Assembly: GCA_008828725.1 (NCBI GenBank)
Contig: MEHQ01001542.1
Location: forward strand, 62,001-126,000
Length of the DNA stretch: 64,000 bases
Reading direction: 5' to 3'
Origin: Saccharina japonica
Lineage: Eukaryota > Sar > Phaeophyceae > Laminariales > Laminariaceae
A program made the position numbers and the translations under genes. Shown here one piece after another: positions 20,049 to 31,795 of the stretch (position 1 is the stretch's first letter; every line of letters starts with the position of its first letter). The notes beneath the pieces are model-generated. The model did no database searches, was not told where the DNA came from, and saw only the letters and a list, made by a program, of their open reading frames with translations.

Positions 20049-20931
20049 TACTCACTTATTGCTCGCCTTAGTAATTTTACCATTGACCACGCATCCCTTT
20101 CGAGACGGAGCACCGTTCCTACTCCTAATAGAGACACCTCCAACACTTGGGCGCTCATTACGTTGTTTCCATATATTACGAAGAAACTTTTTGCTAATAT
20201 TATCCCCTTCCTTTTTCGCCGCCTGTGTCCACCATCTATCTCCTAAGATAGCGATCGTTTTCTCGCTACTATTTAGTGTACCAAACTGCTCCGTGTCACA
20301 CTCGTCTATTTTTCTCATCTCCTCTAACACATCCCTTTCCTCCTTGTACCTTTCACATTCTCCCAATATGTGAATTCTACTCTCTATGGCTTTGCCACAT
20401 GGGCACATCTGTGCATCTACTTCCTCCTCCTCCCGGCTACTGGTATACCTCCTTCTTCTTTCTGGCAAGTCCAGGTCCCCTACACGAAATCTCAGTTTCA
20501 GTTTTTTCGCGAAGTCCATTGGGCCGTGCAGATACCTTTTTATTCCTATTCCTTCTCTCAACCCCCCGTATATCTCTAAGTGTTCTTCCCCTTCCACCTT
20601 TCTTAGCGCTAGTCTTTCCCTTCTTTCTATCCTTTCTTTTACTTCTGTCTTGTATCCGCTAAATTTCTCTATGGCTAGCATCTCTTTTTGGTTTCCTATA
20701 TCCTTCCATACTTTCTCGACTACGCTATCCCACCTTATTCCAGCTCGCCCTTTGGTTACTTTCTCCCATACAGCTTTATCAGCTATGGCTGGCAACCTCT
20801 TATTTGCCATGCTCTTTACTTTATATTGCCATTTCAACTCACGCACGTCTCTATTTGTCTTAAGTGGGTACATTCCCAGTTCTGCTCTCAATACTGTATT
20901 ACTCGTCGTACTTGAGCACCCTAGTACCATG
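20049..20931 (-). mobile_element. LINE 3' part (copy 3), intact C-terminal ORF2 segment
   Basis: About 290 codons are open on the - strand and end in TGA at 20052-20054. Visible features: the post-RT region (TVLRAELGMYPLKTNRDVRE, AIADKAVWEKVTKGRAGIRW), charged helices, and a CCHC-type knuckle of the form C-x-C-x8-H-x4-C within MCPCGKAIESRIHILGECER, typical of non-LTR RT C-termini. RT and endonuclease domains are absent, so it is 5' truncated and cannot act on its own. Only 5 nt separate the stop from the poly(C) tail. Confidence 0.85.
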
Positions 20932-21404
20932 GGGGGGGGGGGGGGGGAGGGGACATTTTTCTTCTTCTCGTGGGTAGACGTATTGAACGGGCGAACGAAT
21001 AAACGAATGGACGAGAGAAACGAACGAACTGTCGAGCTAACCGAAACGACCCGCATCGGAAATCGGACTAACGGAGGAACGATTATATAACTCCCGGACG
21101 ACGAACGATATAAATAAGAACGAGGAAACAAAACGAAACACCATTGTGGTCATACGAGAACGGACGGACGAACGAACAAACAAAACGAACCGTGAAGTCA
21201 GTCAGTCAGTCAGTCAGTACACGGAACGAACGGACAACTACCGTACTACATTCGTTTTTTAACGGACGAACAGATGGAACAACAGCCGAACAACCGAACA
21301 AGAAACAAACAAGAACGATGGACCAAAATTATGCACACACCGGAGAGATCACCGTTGATGCCCCCACTTGGTAGATCTACATGTTTCATGGCAGGTAGCT
21401 CCCT
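20932..21404. repeat. Purine-rich GAAC/GAACGGAC spacer
   Basis: Irregular (GAAC)n and (CAGT)n tracts. The same sequence follows the LINE copy at 17593-17822. No gene. Confidence 0.6.
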
Positions 21405-21565
21405 GATCTGTGTGATTTGTGTGATCTATATGATCTGTATGATCTGTATGATCCGTATGATCTGTATGATTTGTATGATCTGTATGATCTATATGATCTG
21501 TATGCTTTGTGTGATCTGTATGATCCGTATGACCCGTATGATCTGTATGATCTGTATGATCTAGC
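21405..21565. repeat. GATCTGTAT 9-bp minisatellite
   Basis: About 16 units of TGATCTGTA with rare substitutions. Confidence 0.9.
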
Positions 21566-21764
21566 TCCTCATGTTTTCGCCGGGCGGGACCCGTATATTC
21601 TGCGTGTGGTCTAGCATATGTTTCAGGGGTTGGGTCTGTAGTTGCAGTTGGGTACCCCGATTCAAGAGCGCCCCTTGACCAGCCAAAACAACCGCTCTTA
21701 ACTCTTAACTACACATTGCTCTTACCTGTAGTGGGTTATATATGGAGTTTAGTATCCCCTGATG

Positions 21765-22110
21765 ATGGTATATTAGTAGTGGTACCCTCGAATGCTACTA
21801 AGTGTTGCTTCCGGGGTTCAAATCTTACGTGGGTCGGACTTTTGAGGCTATTTGCAAAAAAACAAAAACAAAAAAGGAATCAACTGCTGAGAGCGCCTAC
21901 TGACTCTAGTAGCGTGGGTAGTAGGCGTAATTCGATGCGAGTCGACGAAGGAAAGAAAGGGTTGAAGTCTTCTCGCGATAAAAATGCAAGGCAAGAACCG
22001 TAGTGGGGGGGAGGGAGAAGAGCCTACTTTGTGACCCAGGATCTGAGTTACGACTAAGAAGGAGAGAGAAAAGAAGGGCGAAGATAAAATAAATGGGATA
22101 AGCAAAAAAA
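21765..22110 (+). mobile_element. tRNA-derived SINE family S, copy with diverged head
   Basis: The tRNA-like head has a box-A-like TATTAGTAGTGG near 21773 and a box-B-like GGGTTCAAATC at 21814. The body shares CAACTGCTGAGAGCGCC, GCGAGTCGACGAAGG, TCTTCTCGCGATAAAA and GGATCTGAGTTACGACTA with 40560-40800. It ends AAATGGGATAAGC then poly(A). Confidence 0.75.
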
Positions 22111-22254
22111 AAAAAAAGGATACGTAGCCGGGACTTGCCGATTTGACCGCTCTTAAATCCCGCATGCTCTTATCCTGAGTGCTCTTAAATCGGGGTACCC
22201 ACTGTATACACATCCTGCACAACATGTCACAACGGCAGACTGTAGGACCCACAT

Positions 22255-22395
22255 GATCTATAGACGATCTACATGGTCTACAGATGATCTATAGATGATC
22301 TACATGATCTATAGATCATCTACATGATCTATAGATGATCTACTTCGAAGAACATGATCTATCTATAGATGATCTATACATGATCTAGATCGTGA
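22255..22395. repeat. ATGATCTATAGATGATCTAC minisatellite
   Basis: About nine units. Flanked by spacer with GAAC-type repeats to 22750. Confidence 0.8.
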
Positions 22396-22750
22396 TCTTC
22401 CCGATATGTGAAACAGATAATCAGAAATAATCGAACGAAAACGAACAACAGTAGTAGGTTCAGACAAAATGAAACCGTCGAGTCATCATGGTAACGGATG
22501 AAAACGGGTGGACAACCGAACAGCAAAGAAGAAGGGACACAAAAGGACGAGGAACGAACGGGATAATCATGGCAAGAAAAAGGAAAACAAACGCAGCAGG
22601 AGGACTTTCGAACGAAGCGGCGGACGAAGTTCGTTGTGCATGATTTAAGTAGTCTCGTGGAAGAGAAACGGAAGAGAAACGCGCGAATAATGGGCGGACG
22701 AACGGGAACCAAAAAATATGGAACTCGAACGAATGGACGAACAACAAGGT

Positions 22751-23000
22751 GACGCGTGCTACGGTAGAGGTAGCACTTTTTGGCTGAATCATTTTTCTGA
22801 ACGATCGGCCTCCTTAACCCAAATTCGTCGGACTTTCATTTTTGTGACGAATAATGTTTCAGAGTATACTTCGATCAGGATATTTCTCATCCGGCAGCAC
22901 TTTTATTTTCCTCAAAAATCGTTTTTTGTGTGAGGTATGACGCTCCTTAAGTGAAGAAGCTCAGAAAAAAACATGGTGCACCTCTATCGTAGCACGTGTC
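22751..23000. mobile_element. MITE family C, full copy
   Basis: A 250-bp element with inverted ends GACGCGTGCTACGGTAGAGG and CCTCTATCGTAGCACGTGTC. It carries no insertions, so it is the best reference copy together with 58324-58571. Confidence 0.8.
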
Positions 23001-23016
23001 AAGAAGGCGATGCTAC

Positions 23017-23130
23017 TATTACGGAGGGCCATAGTAAATAGGACCAAATATCCTTGGTAAAAATAGGAGAATATATAGGTTTCTGTGTGTACCGTACGTC
23101 CTATTTACTACATTAGCCCACCCCGTAATA
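23017..23130. mobile_element. MITE family A, inverted copy
   Basis: TATTACGGAGGGCCATAG to AGCCCACCCCGTAATA, opposite orientation to copy 1. Confidence 0.8.
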
Positions 23131-23454
23131 ATTATCGTACTGTACGGTAAGGAGGGTATATCCTGTGTATATATCCTATTTTATTTCGTTTTCACGATAT
23201 TGACGCGAAAGTTTATGTGAGGAGTTTTTCACCCTCTCTCTCACCCAAACCAGACTTTTCGAATTCGAGGAAAAAACATTGTAATTCGTTTCGCGTCAGC
23301 TTTTTTTCCGTTCAGACCTGAACAATGCCCTGCACCGCACATACATATTATATTAATAAATGCCCTGCGCATTAAAATATATCATTAATAATGCCCTGCC
23401 TATTTATTGGTCGGAAGGCAAATTAAATAAGAGTTTGAAAACCTCCTGATCCGA

Positions 23455-23520
23455 CCCGATCCGACCCGACCCGACCCGACCCGACCCGACCCGACCCGAC
23501 CCGACCCGACCCGACCCGCG
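23455..23520. repeat. (GACCC)n microsatellite
   Basis: About 13 CCCGA units. Related to the CGGGT block at 55640. Confidence 0.9.
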
Positions 23521-24604
23521 GGTCAGGTCTTCATGGCCCGTAAAGTGCCCTGAAGAAAAACAGCACACACAACCAATCAATCAACCAACCAAACGAACGA
23601 ACCAATCAATCAATGGTCGAAAAGCGAGAACGGAATCAAAACCACGATAATAATCGTTCTCAAAGAAAAAAAAACTAATCGATTATCGCTTATTATTCAT
23701 CATCATATCGGACTGAACCATGAAAGAGAGAGGGAGAGACGGACGGTCAACTCGTCGAACAATGGTGATAATGGATGGACGGACGCTGGATGAGCGAAGG
23801 GGCGAAGAATGATGAAAAACATACACGGACGAAAAATAGCCGGGGGAACGATCGAACGAACGATCGAACGAATGAACGAACGAAGCGAACGAACAAAGCG
23901 AACAAACAAGCGAACAGGAAAAGGCTGGTGAACGAAAACTGGTTGATGTGTGGGAAAAGTAGGAAAACGAAGAAATAAAAAACCCAATCAATCAATCAAT
24001 CAATCAATGTTGTTGATGGATGGCCCGACAAAAAAGAAATGAGTGGAAGAGCGAGCGAACGGACAAATGAACGAAAACACGGCCGATCTTTGTATTTTTT
24101 TGCCGGTATTTACATAACAACTGCCTGGACTGAGTGAGTGTATTCATTGGTGAATGAATTAATATTATTGGTCACTATGATGTTGGTTGAGATTCTGATG
24201 AATGAAGCGATTGATTGGTTAGTTGGTTGGGTGGGGTTGTCGGTAAACAAACCAAATAACCTACCACTCTGTTCCTAAATATAGGCATGTTTTTTCATAT
24301 TCATTTCCAATCCAAATGGTGCTTATATTTCGGAACAGAGTGGTATATAAGGAAGGACCTCCGACAAAACGGAATGCACGAGAACGGACGGACGGACAGA
24401 CACACGAACGAACGAACGAACGAACGAACGAACGAACGAACGAACGATTTCTTTTATTCGCCTGGCTGACCGACTGAAATTAAGTTGCTGTGTACGAACG
24501 AACTGCGAAGTGAGAATAAGTGAAGTGGTATTCTATTTATTTTGATCTCGGTTCGCTTGACCACAACAAGCAGTCTGTTTTTTGGTTGGATTATGGATGT
24601 ATGT
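23521..24604. other. Simple-sequence-rich spacer with a family F MITE
   Basis: Holds AACCAATCAATC and GAACGAAC tracts, a pure (GAAC)n at 24400-24448, and a family F MITE at 24262-24345 (TACCACTCTGTTCCTAAATA to CGGAACAGAGTGGTA). No gene. Confidence 0.65.
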
Positions 24605-25005
24605 GACGTCTGCTACGATAGAGGTGCCGCCATGTTTCTTGTTGTTGTGAGGGTGGTTGGTCACTTGAGAGCTCCAATCTATATATACCCCGCCCAAAAA
24701 AGCCTGATTTGGAGGGGAAAACCAGAAGAAGAGCTATACCCGATGAACAACCCCATATTATATAGCCTAACCATACATCGAAAAAAATATCAACACACAA
24801 AAAAAAAGGAAATTCCGACGAATTTGGGTTAAGGAGCCCCTTCATTCAGAACTGAAAAAAAATCCCACACTAATTCCAAGTAGTTTGTCTTCCCCCCAAA
24901 TTTCGTGGGACCATTTCTTAAGGGGTTAAGGAGCCCCTTCATTCAGAATCGTTTTCAGCCCCAAAAAAAGGTACAGCAGTCAGTACCTCTATCGTTGCAC
25001 GCGTC
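24605..25005. mobile_element. MITE family C with nested family B
   Basis: GACGTCTGCTACGATAGAGG to TCTATCGTTGCACGCGTC. A family B element (24843-24929) sits inside. The host sequence TTAAGGAGCCCCTTCATTCA occurs on both sides of it, replacing the expected B left end. Confidence 0.75.
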
Positions 25006-25129
25006 GTTATGTGGTTAAAAATTGGTTGTTTGGTTTGTCGGAAATCGGCAAGGCGCGTGCTATATACGATCATCGATATATAAGGGTAGAGCATTGTTTT
25101 AGCCAACTCATTTCTGACTGCCCGGCCGG

Positions 25130-25569
25130 GGCGTGTGCTGCGATAGAGGCATATGGTATACCTTTTTTTGGCTGGAACGTTTTCTGAATGACGGGGCTGG
25201 CTCCTTACCTTAACCCAAAAATCGCCGGAATTCCGTTTTTTTTTCTTCTCGCACTATATATTTTTCTTCTGCATACTTGAGGCCATGGGATCTCTGTGTC
25301 GTAGTTTTGTGACCACAGAACTGGTACCTCTCTACGTAGGATGAAGAATCGGCACGGACCCTCTGACTGGGTGTGCTGGATGTCGACGGGTAGAAAGGAC
25401 GGTTGAACGTGAAGAACACACTACTAGACACACACATGGGATTGCTCATTGGGTATCATACGAAGCGCTTTTTTTGTTTTCCCTCCAAAAAGCAGTTTTT
25501 GGGTGAGGTGTCGTAAAGAGCTACTATACTCCAAGTGACCAGACCCCTCTATCTATCGTAGCACGCGCC
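25130..25569. mobile_element. MITE family C, expanded copy
   Basis: GCGTGTGCTGCGATAGAGGC to CTATCGTAGCACGCGCC with about 190 bp of extra internal sequence (25225-25445) of unknown origin. Confidence 0.65.
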
Positions 25570-25662
25570 GGCGCCGGCACTCCTTAGCCCCCCCCTCTCG
25601 GAGTAGTGGTGAGACATATAGCGACTAAAACAATATCATCATCAGTTTTAGTTTTATCAACG

Positions 25663-26148
25663 GACGCATGCTTCGAAAAAGGCGCACCATGATTTTTTTC
25701 CGAGCTCCTTTTTCGCTTGAGGACACTCCATACCTGCAGTAGTCTAAACACTGATTTTGGAGGAACATAAAAGTTCTATGTACCCGATTATATGAATACA
25801 ATCCCATGACCTAAGAGCATATCTATACTACTGTGAACATGCAGCAACACTACAACGAAAAGTCCGACGATTTTTTGGGATTAAGGGCCTATATTAACGA
25901 GTACAAAATAAATTCAATTTGGAAAAAAAAAAAAAAAACGCTTTTCATTGGTCAACACACGCACCAGCACCAAAGATTAGGATCTTGGGGTCTAATCTTG
26001 GGTGGTGGTGCGGGTTCTGACCAATGAAAAGCGGATTTATTTTCATTTTTTTCATTTTTTTTTTTCTTCGTTAAAACGGGCCCTAAGGAGCACGACCGTT
26101 CAGAAAACGCTTCAGCCAAATATTGCTGCCTCCATCGTAGCACACACG
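25663..26148. mobile_element. MITE family C with nested family D
   Basis: GACGCATGCTTCG at the left and CTCCATCGTAGCACACACGC at the right. The family D element lies at 25885-26084. Confidence 0.65.
25885..26084. mobile_element. MITE family D hairpin, copy 3
   Basis: TAA/GGGCCTATATTAACGAG to CGTTAAAACGGGCCC/TAA. The stem is less perfect than in copies 1 and 2 (GGTGGTGGTGCGGGT on the right arm). Confidence 0.8.
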
Positions 26149-26404
26149 CAAGTCAACGGTCTACGAGCAGCGTGGGCGACCAGCAGCACGGATGGGTAGT
26201 AGGATCATTCATGATGCATCCGTACCGTACGGATCCTTGCATTATTTGGTGTAACTCGGATATGGATGCCGATCGGTATCATCCTCCAATCACGTACCTG
26301 GTACGTAGTGGCATGGGCGTCGTTGCTATAGTACGAGTAGTAGTAGACTTTCTCCCCTCCGAACTCCCAAGAGAGGGTTAACCGACGAGGAACTGCTACT
26401 ATCC

Positions 26405-26560
26405 AATAAGGCATGTGCTTTGTAAGGCATGCGCCTTATAAGGCATGAGTCTTATAAGGCATGCGCCTTATAAGGATAAGGCGTGCGCCTTATAAGGCAT
26501 GCGTCTTATAAGGCATGGGCAGGCATGTGCCTTCTAAGGCATGCACCTTATCGCTAGAGC
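26405..26560. repeat. AAGGCATGCGCCTTAT palindromic minisatellite
   Basis: About nine units, each a near-perfect inverted repeat (AAGGC...GCCTT), so the array can form hairpins of many registers. Confidence 0.8.
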
Positions 26561-26762
26561 ACCCTCTGTGTTGTACATGTTAGTCGTTGTATACCTAAGC
26601 CGTAATAAGACATTGGACTGCATTTTATTTGTTTTCAAAGTCTGTTTTTTACTTACTAACAGTGTAGAGCTCCTCAGAAGTGAGCAACTTTGGCCAAAAA
26701 ACATTTTCTGACTACGTATCGGGTCTCCTTGACTGTGAAGAACTACTACCCAATCAGGCTTA

Positions 26763-26937
26763 CAGTACGCGACAAATAAATAATAATCTCTTGTATTTGG
26801 CCGGACTCGAATTCTTACGTAAGACTAGGTATGTTCCACACTATTTTCAGTACAAAGAGGGCGCATTCTTATCCCCCCTCCCCAAACCTCAGCCTCAAAT
26901 TCTTAACTATCAGATTATTAACACCTGTCGCGTACTG
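26763..26937. mobile_element. MITE family M, copy 1
   Basis: Ends CAGTACGCGACA and TGTCGCGTACTG are inverted, with inner CTCAAATTCTTAAC. A second copy is at 50631. Confidence 0.65.
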
Positions 26938-27059
26938 TATGCCTTCGAAGGCGTGTGCCTTATGGTTGAAACACCACCATATATCTGTGTTTTACGTGTT
27001 AGTCGTTGTATGCCTATAGAGGCAATCGGGTTGCCGCACGTTCGTAAAGTGAACGAATA

Positions 27060-29097
27060 ATGGACGGACAAGCGACCGCTCTATTATTGTTATATTTGCC
27101 ATCCGACAATGTGCAGCATGAGCTTCAACGTTGATCACTAATAACATTCCCGAAAGCAGAAAACCACGACCGCTCTATTCTGTGCAACTGTCTTGAGGAC
27201 TTGAGTACGATAAATATTGAGTGATTGATTAGTTGGCGTGCTTGTATTATTGGTGAACGAACCCGCAACGTCCTACTAACTACTGTAGACCGACAAGCGA
27301 AACGATTTTGAAAGAACGGACGAACGATCCATCTACTAACTGCCTCACTAGTGTGTGTATATACGAAGTATAGTGAACCAACCAGGTATTGATTTCTTTT
27401 GCATGGATGGATGGGTTGATTGACCTATCTTTTTTTTTGCTGGTCGATGTGGTTTGGTTGGTTTTGGTTTTGACGGCGAATGGACCCAACGTATACGAAT
27501 GGGCCAACAACAACAACCGAATGGACGAGAGAGAGGGTGACGAACGGGCGATCCATCTAAAATCTATATGGAGTGCACGAGTTGGTACTGGCCGAAATCT
27601 ATTGGAAATCGTGTCTATAAGCATTATCGACACCCGGTAGAATCCAGGTGAGTCCCCGACCAGTAATCAATCGCGAGGAAAAACATGAAACGCTCGAACA
27701 CTTTCCACTTAGCTTGCAAAGATGACTATCGACCGATCGGAAGAGCTCACAGCTGTCATATATATGTTGATATATTGTAAATATTTTAGGAGAATTCGCA
27801 GCTGACGTGTTTCTTAGTTTATGATAAAATATCTATGTCTGCTGTCATATGTATGTCCTCCTAAAAAAAGCCAACCGCAGCTTGGTCGGGCTTCTAAAGC
27901 TAGCCGGTCGCCAAAAAGACCGACCGCCTCCAGCAAAAGCTTACTTTTGTCTACACCGATTGATTGTATTGATTGCATTGATCGATTGATTGCATTGCAT
28001 TGATTGATTGATTGATTGATCGATTGTTGACTGGTGGTGGTGATGCGGTCGATAAGTTTGTCGGTGAACGAGCCTAACGAATACGGACGGGCCGACGAAC
28101 GAACGAACGAACGAACGAACGAACGGACGAACACACGACCTGGTACATACCTGGTGACCCCGTTTCGCATATTCACCAAAGCCTACGATACAACGCCATT
28201 TTATTGATTAATTCATACTACAGTAATTCAAGACATACATATATGTATATATATATATATATTCACCTCTGCGAAGGACACCATATTATATATGTTTTTT
28301 TATTAACCACTCTGTCTGTTGCCGGTTCCCAGTTTGCCGGTAATCAATCGGTAAACGGACCTATTAGGCACGAACGAAGGAGCCGACAAACAACAAACCA
28401 ACGAACGGACGAACGAGCGATCGGTTGGTCTATTCAACAAACCGCCCCTGACTGAGTGGGTGCATATTGATTGGAACTAACGAACGGGCGAACGAACGAT
28501 CGGTTGATGTATTCAACAAACCGCCCCTGACTGAGTGGGTGCATTCATTGGTTTTTATAAAAATGTTACTGAAATCCGTCAGCTGTGAGCTGTGAACTGT
28601 GAGTACGACCGATTGAACGGTTGAAACTCACAAACTTTGGTAAATATTTATAAAAATACTTTTTATAAAATATATGAAAATAAGCCAGCTTGTGAGTACT
28701 ACCTATTGAACGGTTGAAACTCAACTTTGCAAGGTGCGTGATGCGTTAGACACGATCATTGGGCGCGCTTGTTCTATGTTTCATTTTACAATATGGTGTA
28801 CATGTGAGGTAAGTCTACTATATAGTAGTTGATACTCAGCTTTGCATTTTATTTGTTGGTTACAAATGAAACGTTTGCGCGTGTTCGATGACTCCCCTGG
28901 ATGACACCAGGGTCAACAGGACGATAAAAATACGTTGTTCTTATTATTTGTCGGTAAACGCTCCGAACGTACGGATGGGCCGACGAACAAAATGAACGAA
29001 CGATCTAACGGCCTGATAAGTCGTTTGAGTGTAATGGTTTTGATTGGTTGGCTGATTAACCAGTACCAGGTATGTTAGCTGACGATTGATGACGATG
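27060..29097. other. Gene-free spacer of degenerate tetranucleotides
   Basis: Degenerate GAAC, ATTG and TTGG tracts (for example (GAAC)n at 28093-28125 and TTGATTGA at 27990-28025). A duplicated 50-bp block (CAACAAACCGCCCCTGACTG) occurs at 28434 and 28513. No splice-supported frame. Confidence 0.55.
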
Positions 29098-29590
29098 CAG
29101 ACAGACGGACAGGCACGCAAGCAAGCAGACAGGGAGGCGGACAAGAGAGACATAGACAAAAGACAGATATATGCAGACAGAAGGACATAGAGGCAGGCAA
29201 CCAGACAGAGGCAGGCGGACAATAGAGACATACAAAAGACAGACGCAGACAGACGGACAGACAGGCACGCAAGCAGACATAGGCAAGCGGACAATAGAGA
29301 CAAAATACAAATATATGTAGACAGACGGACAGGCACGCAAGCAGACAGACAGGCAGGCAGACAAGAGAGACAGACCAGACAGACAAGCAGACAGACAAGG
29401 CAGGCCGGCAGACAGACAAAACATAACTTCCATTGCAGTGATTCCTCCGTTGCAGACCAGACAGACAAGGCAGGCCGACAGACAGACAAAACATAACTTC
29501 CATTGCAGTGGTTCCCCCGTTGCAAACCAGACAGACAAGGCAGGCCGACAGACAGACAAAACATAACTTCCGTTGCAGTGACCCCCCCCG
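29098..29590. repeat. GCAGACAGACAGG low-complexity block with a 64-bp tandem repeat
   Basis: Irregular GACA/GCAG units, followed by three units containing CAGACAAAACATAACTTCCA and TTGCAGTG (29415-29590). The long Cys/Leu/Ser-rich - strand frames come from the repeat. Confidence 0.8.
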
Positions 29591-29851
29591 TTGACAGTGA
29601 GTGGGGGTACAGCATGCATGTATGCATGCATAGCCGTTTAGGAGAGAGGGTAGATCGCATCGACCCCCCGCGAGACGTTGGCTTCTCTCTTCGAACCCAC
29701 ACAGCGCTGGGAGGCTTGCTATCGATTGCGTCACTACCATCAGCTATTAATAGCTATCGATTTGCGCTGTGCGTCAACGATTAGCAGGGACCGTGTTGAA
29801 AAACAAATGCGTAGGTTGTGAGCTTCTGAATTGGGGGGGGGGGCGCGGGGG

Positions 29852-30080
29852 GTGTACTTCATTTTCATGCATGTCCGTAGTCGTATGACCATAGACCCTC
29901 GCATCCCTACAATGCCGGGACGGAGCATGTCGGGTTTTTACCGACCTGGCAGACATCGCTAGCACCAAGCGCGAAGCGCCGTGAGGTGGTGGGCGAGTCG
30001 CATGAAGGGTGAGCTGCATCCTACTAAAAACCGCTTGTGAGGAGGAGGACTTGCATATGGATGACAGTTTCAATGAGCTA
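29852..30080 (-). mobile_element. Repeat I, isolated copy with G-runs at both ends
   Basis: Standard landmarks on the - strand, G-run at 29835 on the 3' side, and a second G-run (30082-30101) at the 5' side that may belong to another insertion. Confidence 0.75.
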
Positions 30081-30152
30081 ATGGGGGGGGGGGGGGGGGG
30101 GGCAGTTTTTTTCGCGGACGGACGTACGCACGGAGACGTTCGGATTTTTTAG

Positions 30153-30420
30153 CTGTCGAAGACCCTGGGTACACGCAGGAAACGTTCAAATATTAATGCA
30201 CTAGTAGAACAATCAGAAAACTGCGGGCACGAAATCCCTTTCGTGTACGTACTTGGCAACAAACACGTTGCAGCATTCACACAAAAACGCTCGATTTGGT
30301 ACGCTATGCTTGCGTACGAGCGAGTCATCCATGAGTTAAGAGTATGGTCACGACAAGCAATCGCCTCATATTGTAGCTTATATTCTCCCACGTATCTCTC
30401 TCGACACCAGCAGCAAAACC
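30153..30420 (+). CDS. Unrecognised open frame, possible exon
   Basis: TTTTTTAG at 30145-30152 is a plausible acceptor. The frame then runs open through residues including EQSENCGHEIPFVYVLGNKH and IWYAMLAYERVIHELRVW into a CCGAA microsatellite. Composition is protein-like and the third positions are not GC-rich, unlike the PRPP synthetase exons, so it may come from a mobile element. No donor is identifiable. Confidence 0.3.
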
Positions 30421-30427
30421 AGAAAAT

Positions 30428-30590
30428 AACAGCAGCTGAACCGAACCGAACCGATTCGAACCGAAATCGGACCGACCCGATTCGAATCGAACTAAACCGA
30501 ACCGAACCGATCGGACCGAACTGAACCGATTCGAACTAAATCAAACCGAACCGAACCGGATCCAATCGAACCGCACCGAACACAAGGTAA
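30428..30590. repeat. (CCGAA)n-type microsatellite
   Basis: GAACCGAACCGATTCGAACC units, imperfect. Confidence 0.85.
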
Positions 30591-31540
30591 CAGAGCAGCC
30601 TCCTGGCAGGCAACGCGTATCATATACGTCCCCCCCTTCTTGTTAGGCGGCGTCCGCTTGCCTCTTTTCGCTGGCCCATGCGCCCACCCCGACATCCCGG
30701 AGTGAAAATGGCGTACCCCGCTCACTACTGGTGTACCCGGTACTCCAGAATGGTTTGGCGAACCACCAATAAAGACCCTCCCACCCTTTTCCGAGGTGCA
30801 CGATAGTGCTCAAAAATTAGCAGACCTACTACGTACTGCTGTTGTGTCACTGCAGTAGCTATATACGTAAGGAAAAATTGACAGACCTCCTGTTGTACAA
30901 ACCCCCTTTCCCTCTTTCTCCGTGGCGCCCGATGCTTCAATAATATACAAACCTATTGCATACTATAGCAGTAGGTGCTACTGGCGCATACCCGGCCGGA
31001 TCTCTGGCCACCAATATAAACCCCTCTCTCCCTCCCTCCCTCCCTCCCCCACTTCTTCTCGACGCCGAGCGATTTCACAAGCACGTCCCCCGCGCCCCGG
31101 TGGAGAGATGCCTGTCTACCCCCCCCTTTGAGTCGCTAGAGGCGTGGGGCTCTCTTCAATCGATGTTGCCCTTTCCACGATAAAAGCGATAAAATACCTT
31201 AATTACCCTTGCGCAAAACTATTGAAATTATGTAACAGGTATGGGCACGCTGAACCTACTGTGGTGTGTCTCGCATACTGCTGTTGTACGTACTGTTATG
31301 TACCCTGTCTTTCCAAAACGCCTATATACCCCCGCATACTGCTTTGCTCGCATGGCAGGCATTCGTACACGCCTACTCCTATACCGTGTGCTGCTTGCTG
31401 CGCAACAGGCCTGATTGTACGGGTCGCGTATTGTTGGTTCATTAATGTAATCTGTAATCTACCTATGTTGTGAACAACGCATATGCTACTCCTGCAACGT
31501 ATATGCTACTCCTGTATGTCTACCTATTCTACTTTTTCCG
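30591..31540. other. Spacer with duplicated 200-bp motif
   Basis: GGCGAACCACCAATAAAGACC at 30758 is mirrored in type by GGCCACCAATATAAACCCC at 31007, each followed by a pyrimidine run and a CGATGC or CGAGCG sequence, suggesting related diverged elements. No gene. Confidence 0.35.
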
Positions 31541-31626
31541 ATACCCAACGTGGACTGGCGGCACTTCGACATACCGCCGATGAGGGGAACCGGGTGGCCG
31601 GAGGACATCTTCAGGGAGAGAGGGAA
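31541..31626 (+). CDS. Weak exon candidate
   Basis: The frame NVDWRHFDIPPMRGTGWPED then IFRER looks protein-like and uses GC-rich third positions. It runs directly into a purine microsatellite, has no good acceptor, and its donor would be AAG/GTGGGG. It may be a fragment. Confidence 0.2.
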
Positions 31627-31795
31627 GGTGGGGATGGGGAGGGGAGGGATGGGGATGGGGATGGGTGATGGCAGAGGGAGGGAGGGAGGGGAGGGGAGGG
31701 AGGGGAGGCTCTGCAGGGCAGAGGGGGAGGGGAGGGGGGAGGAGGGGAGCGCGCGGCCGAAGAGGGGGGCAGGGAGGGAGGGAGAGGACGCAATT
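31627..31795. repeat. GGGA/GGGGAT purine microsatellite
   Basis: Irregular GGGAGG and GGGGAT runs. The Pro-rich and Gly-rich frames on either strand are spurious. Confidence 0.85.

Noticed and set aside
21405-22395. CRISPR-like arrays in the GATC minisatellites (also 5118, 46395, 62285)
   Set aside because: Short units are directly adjacent with no unique spacers, and the DNA is eukaryotic.
28944-29740. Cys/Leu/Ser-rich 190-250 codon frames on the - strand
   Set aside because: They follow the GCAGACAGACAGG block in three frames at once, which indicates repeat, not selection.
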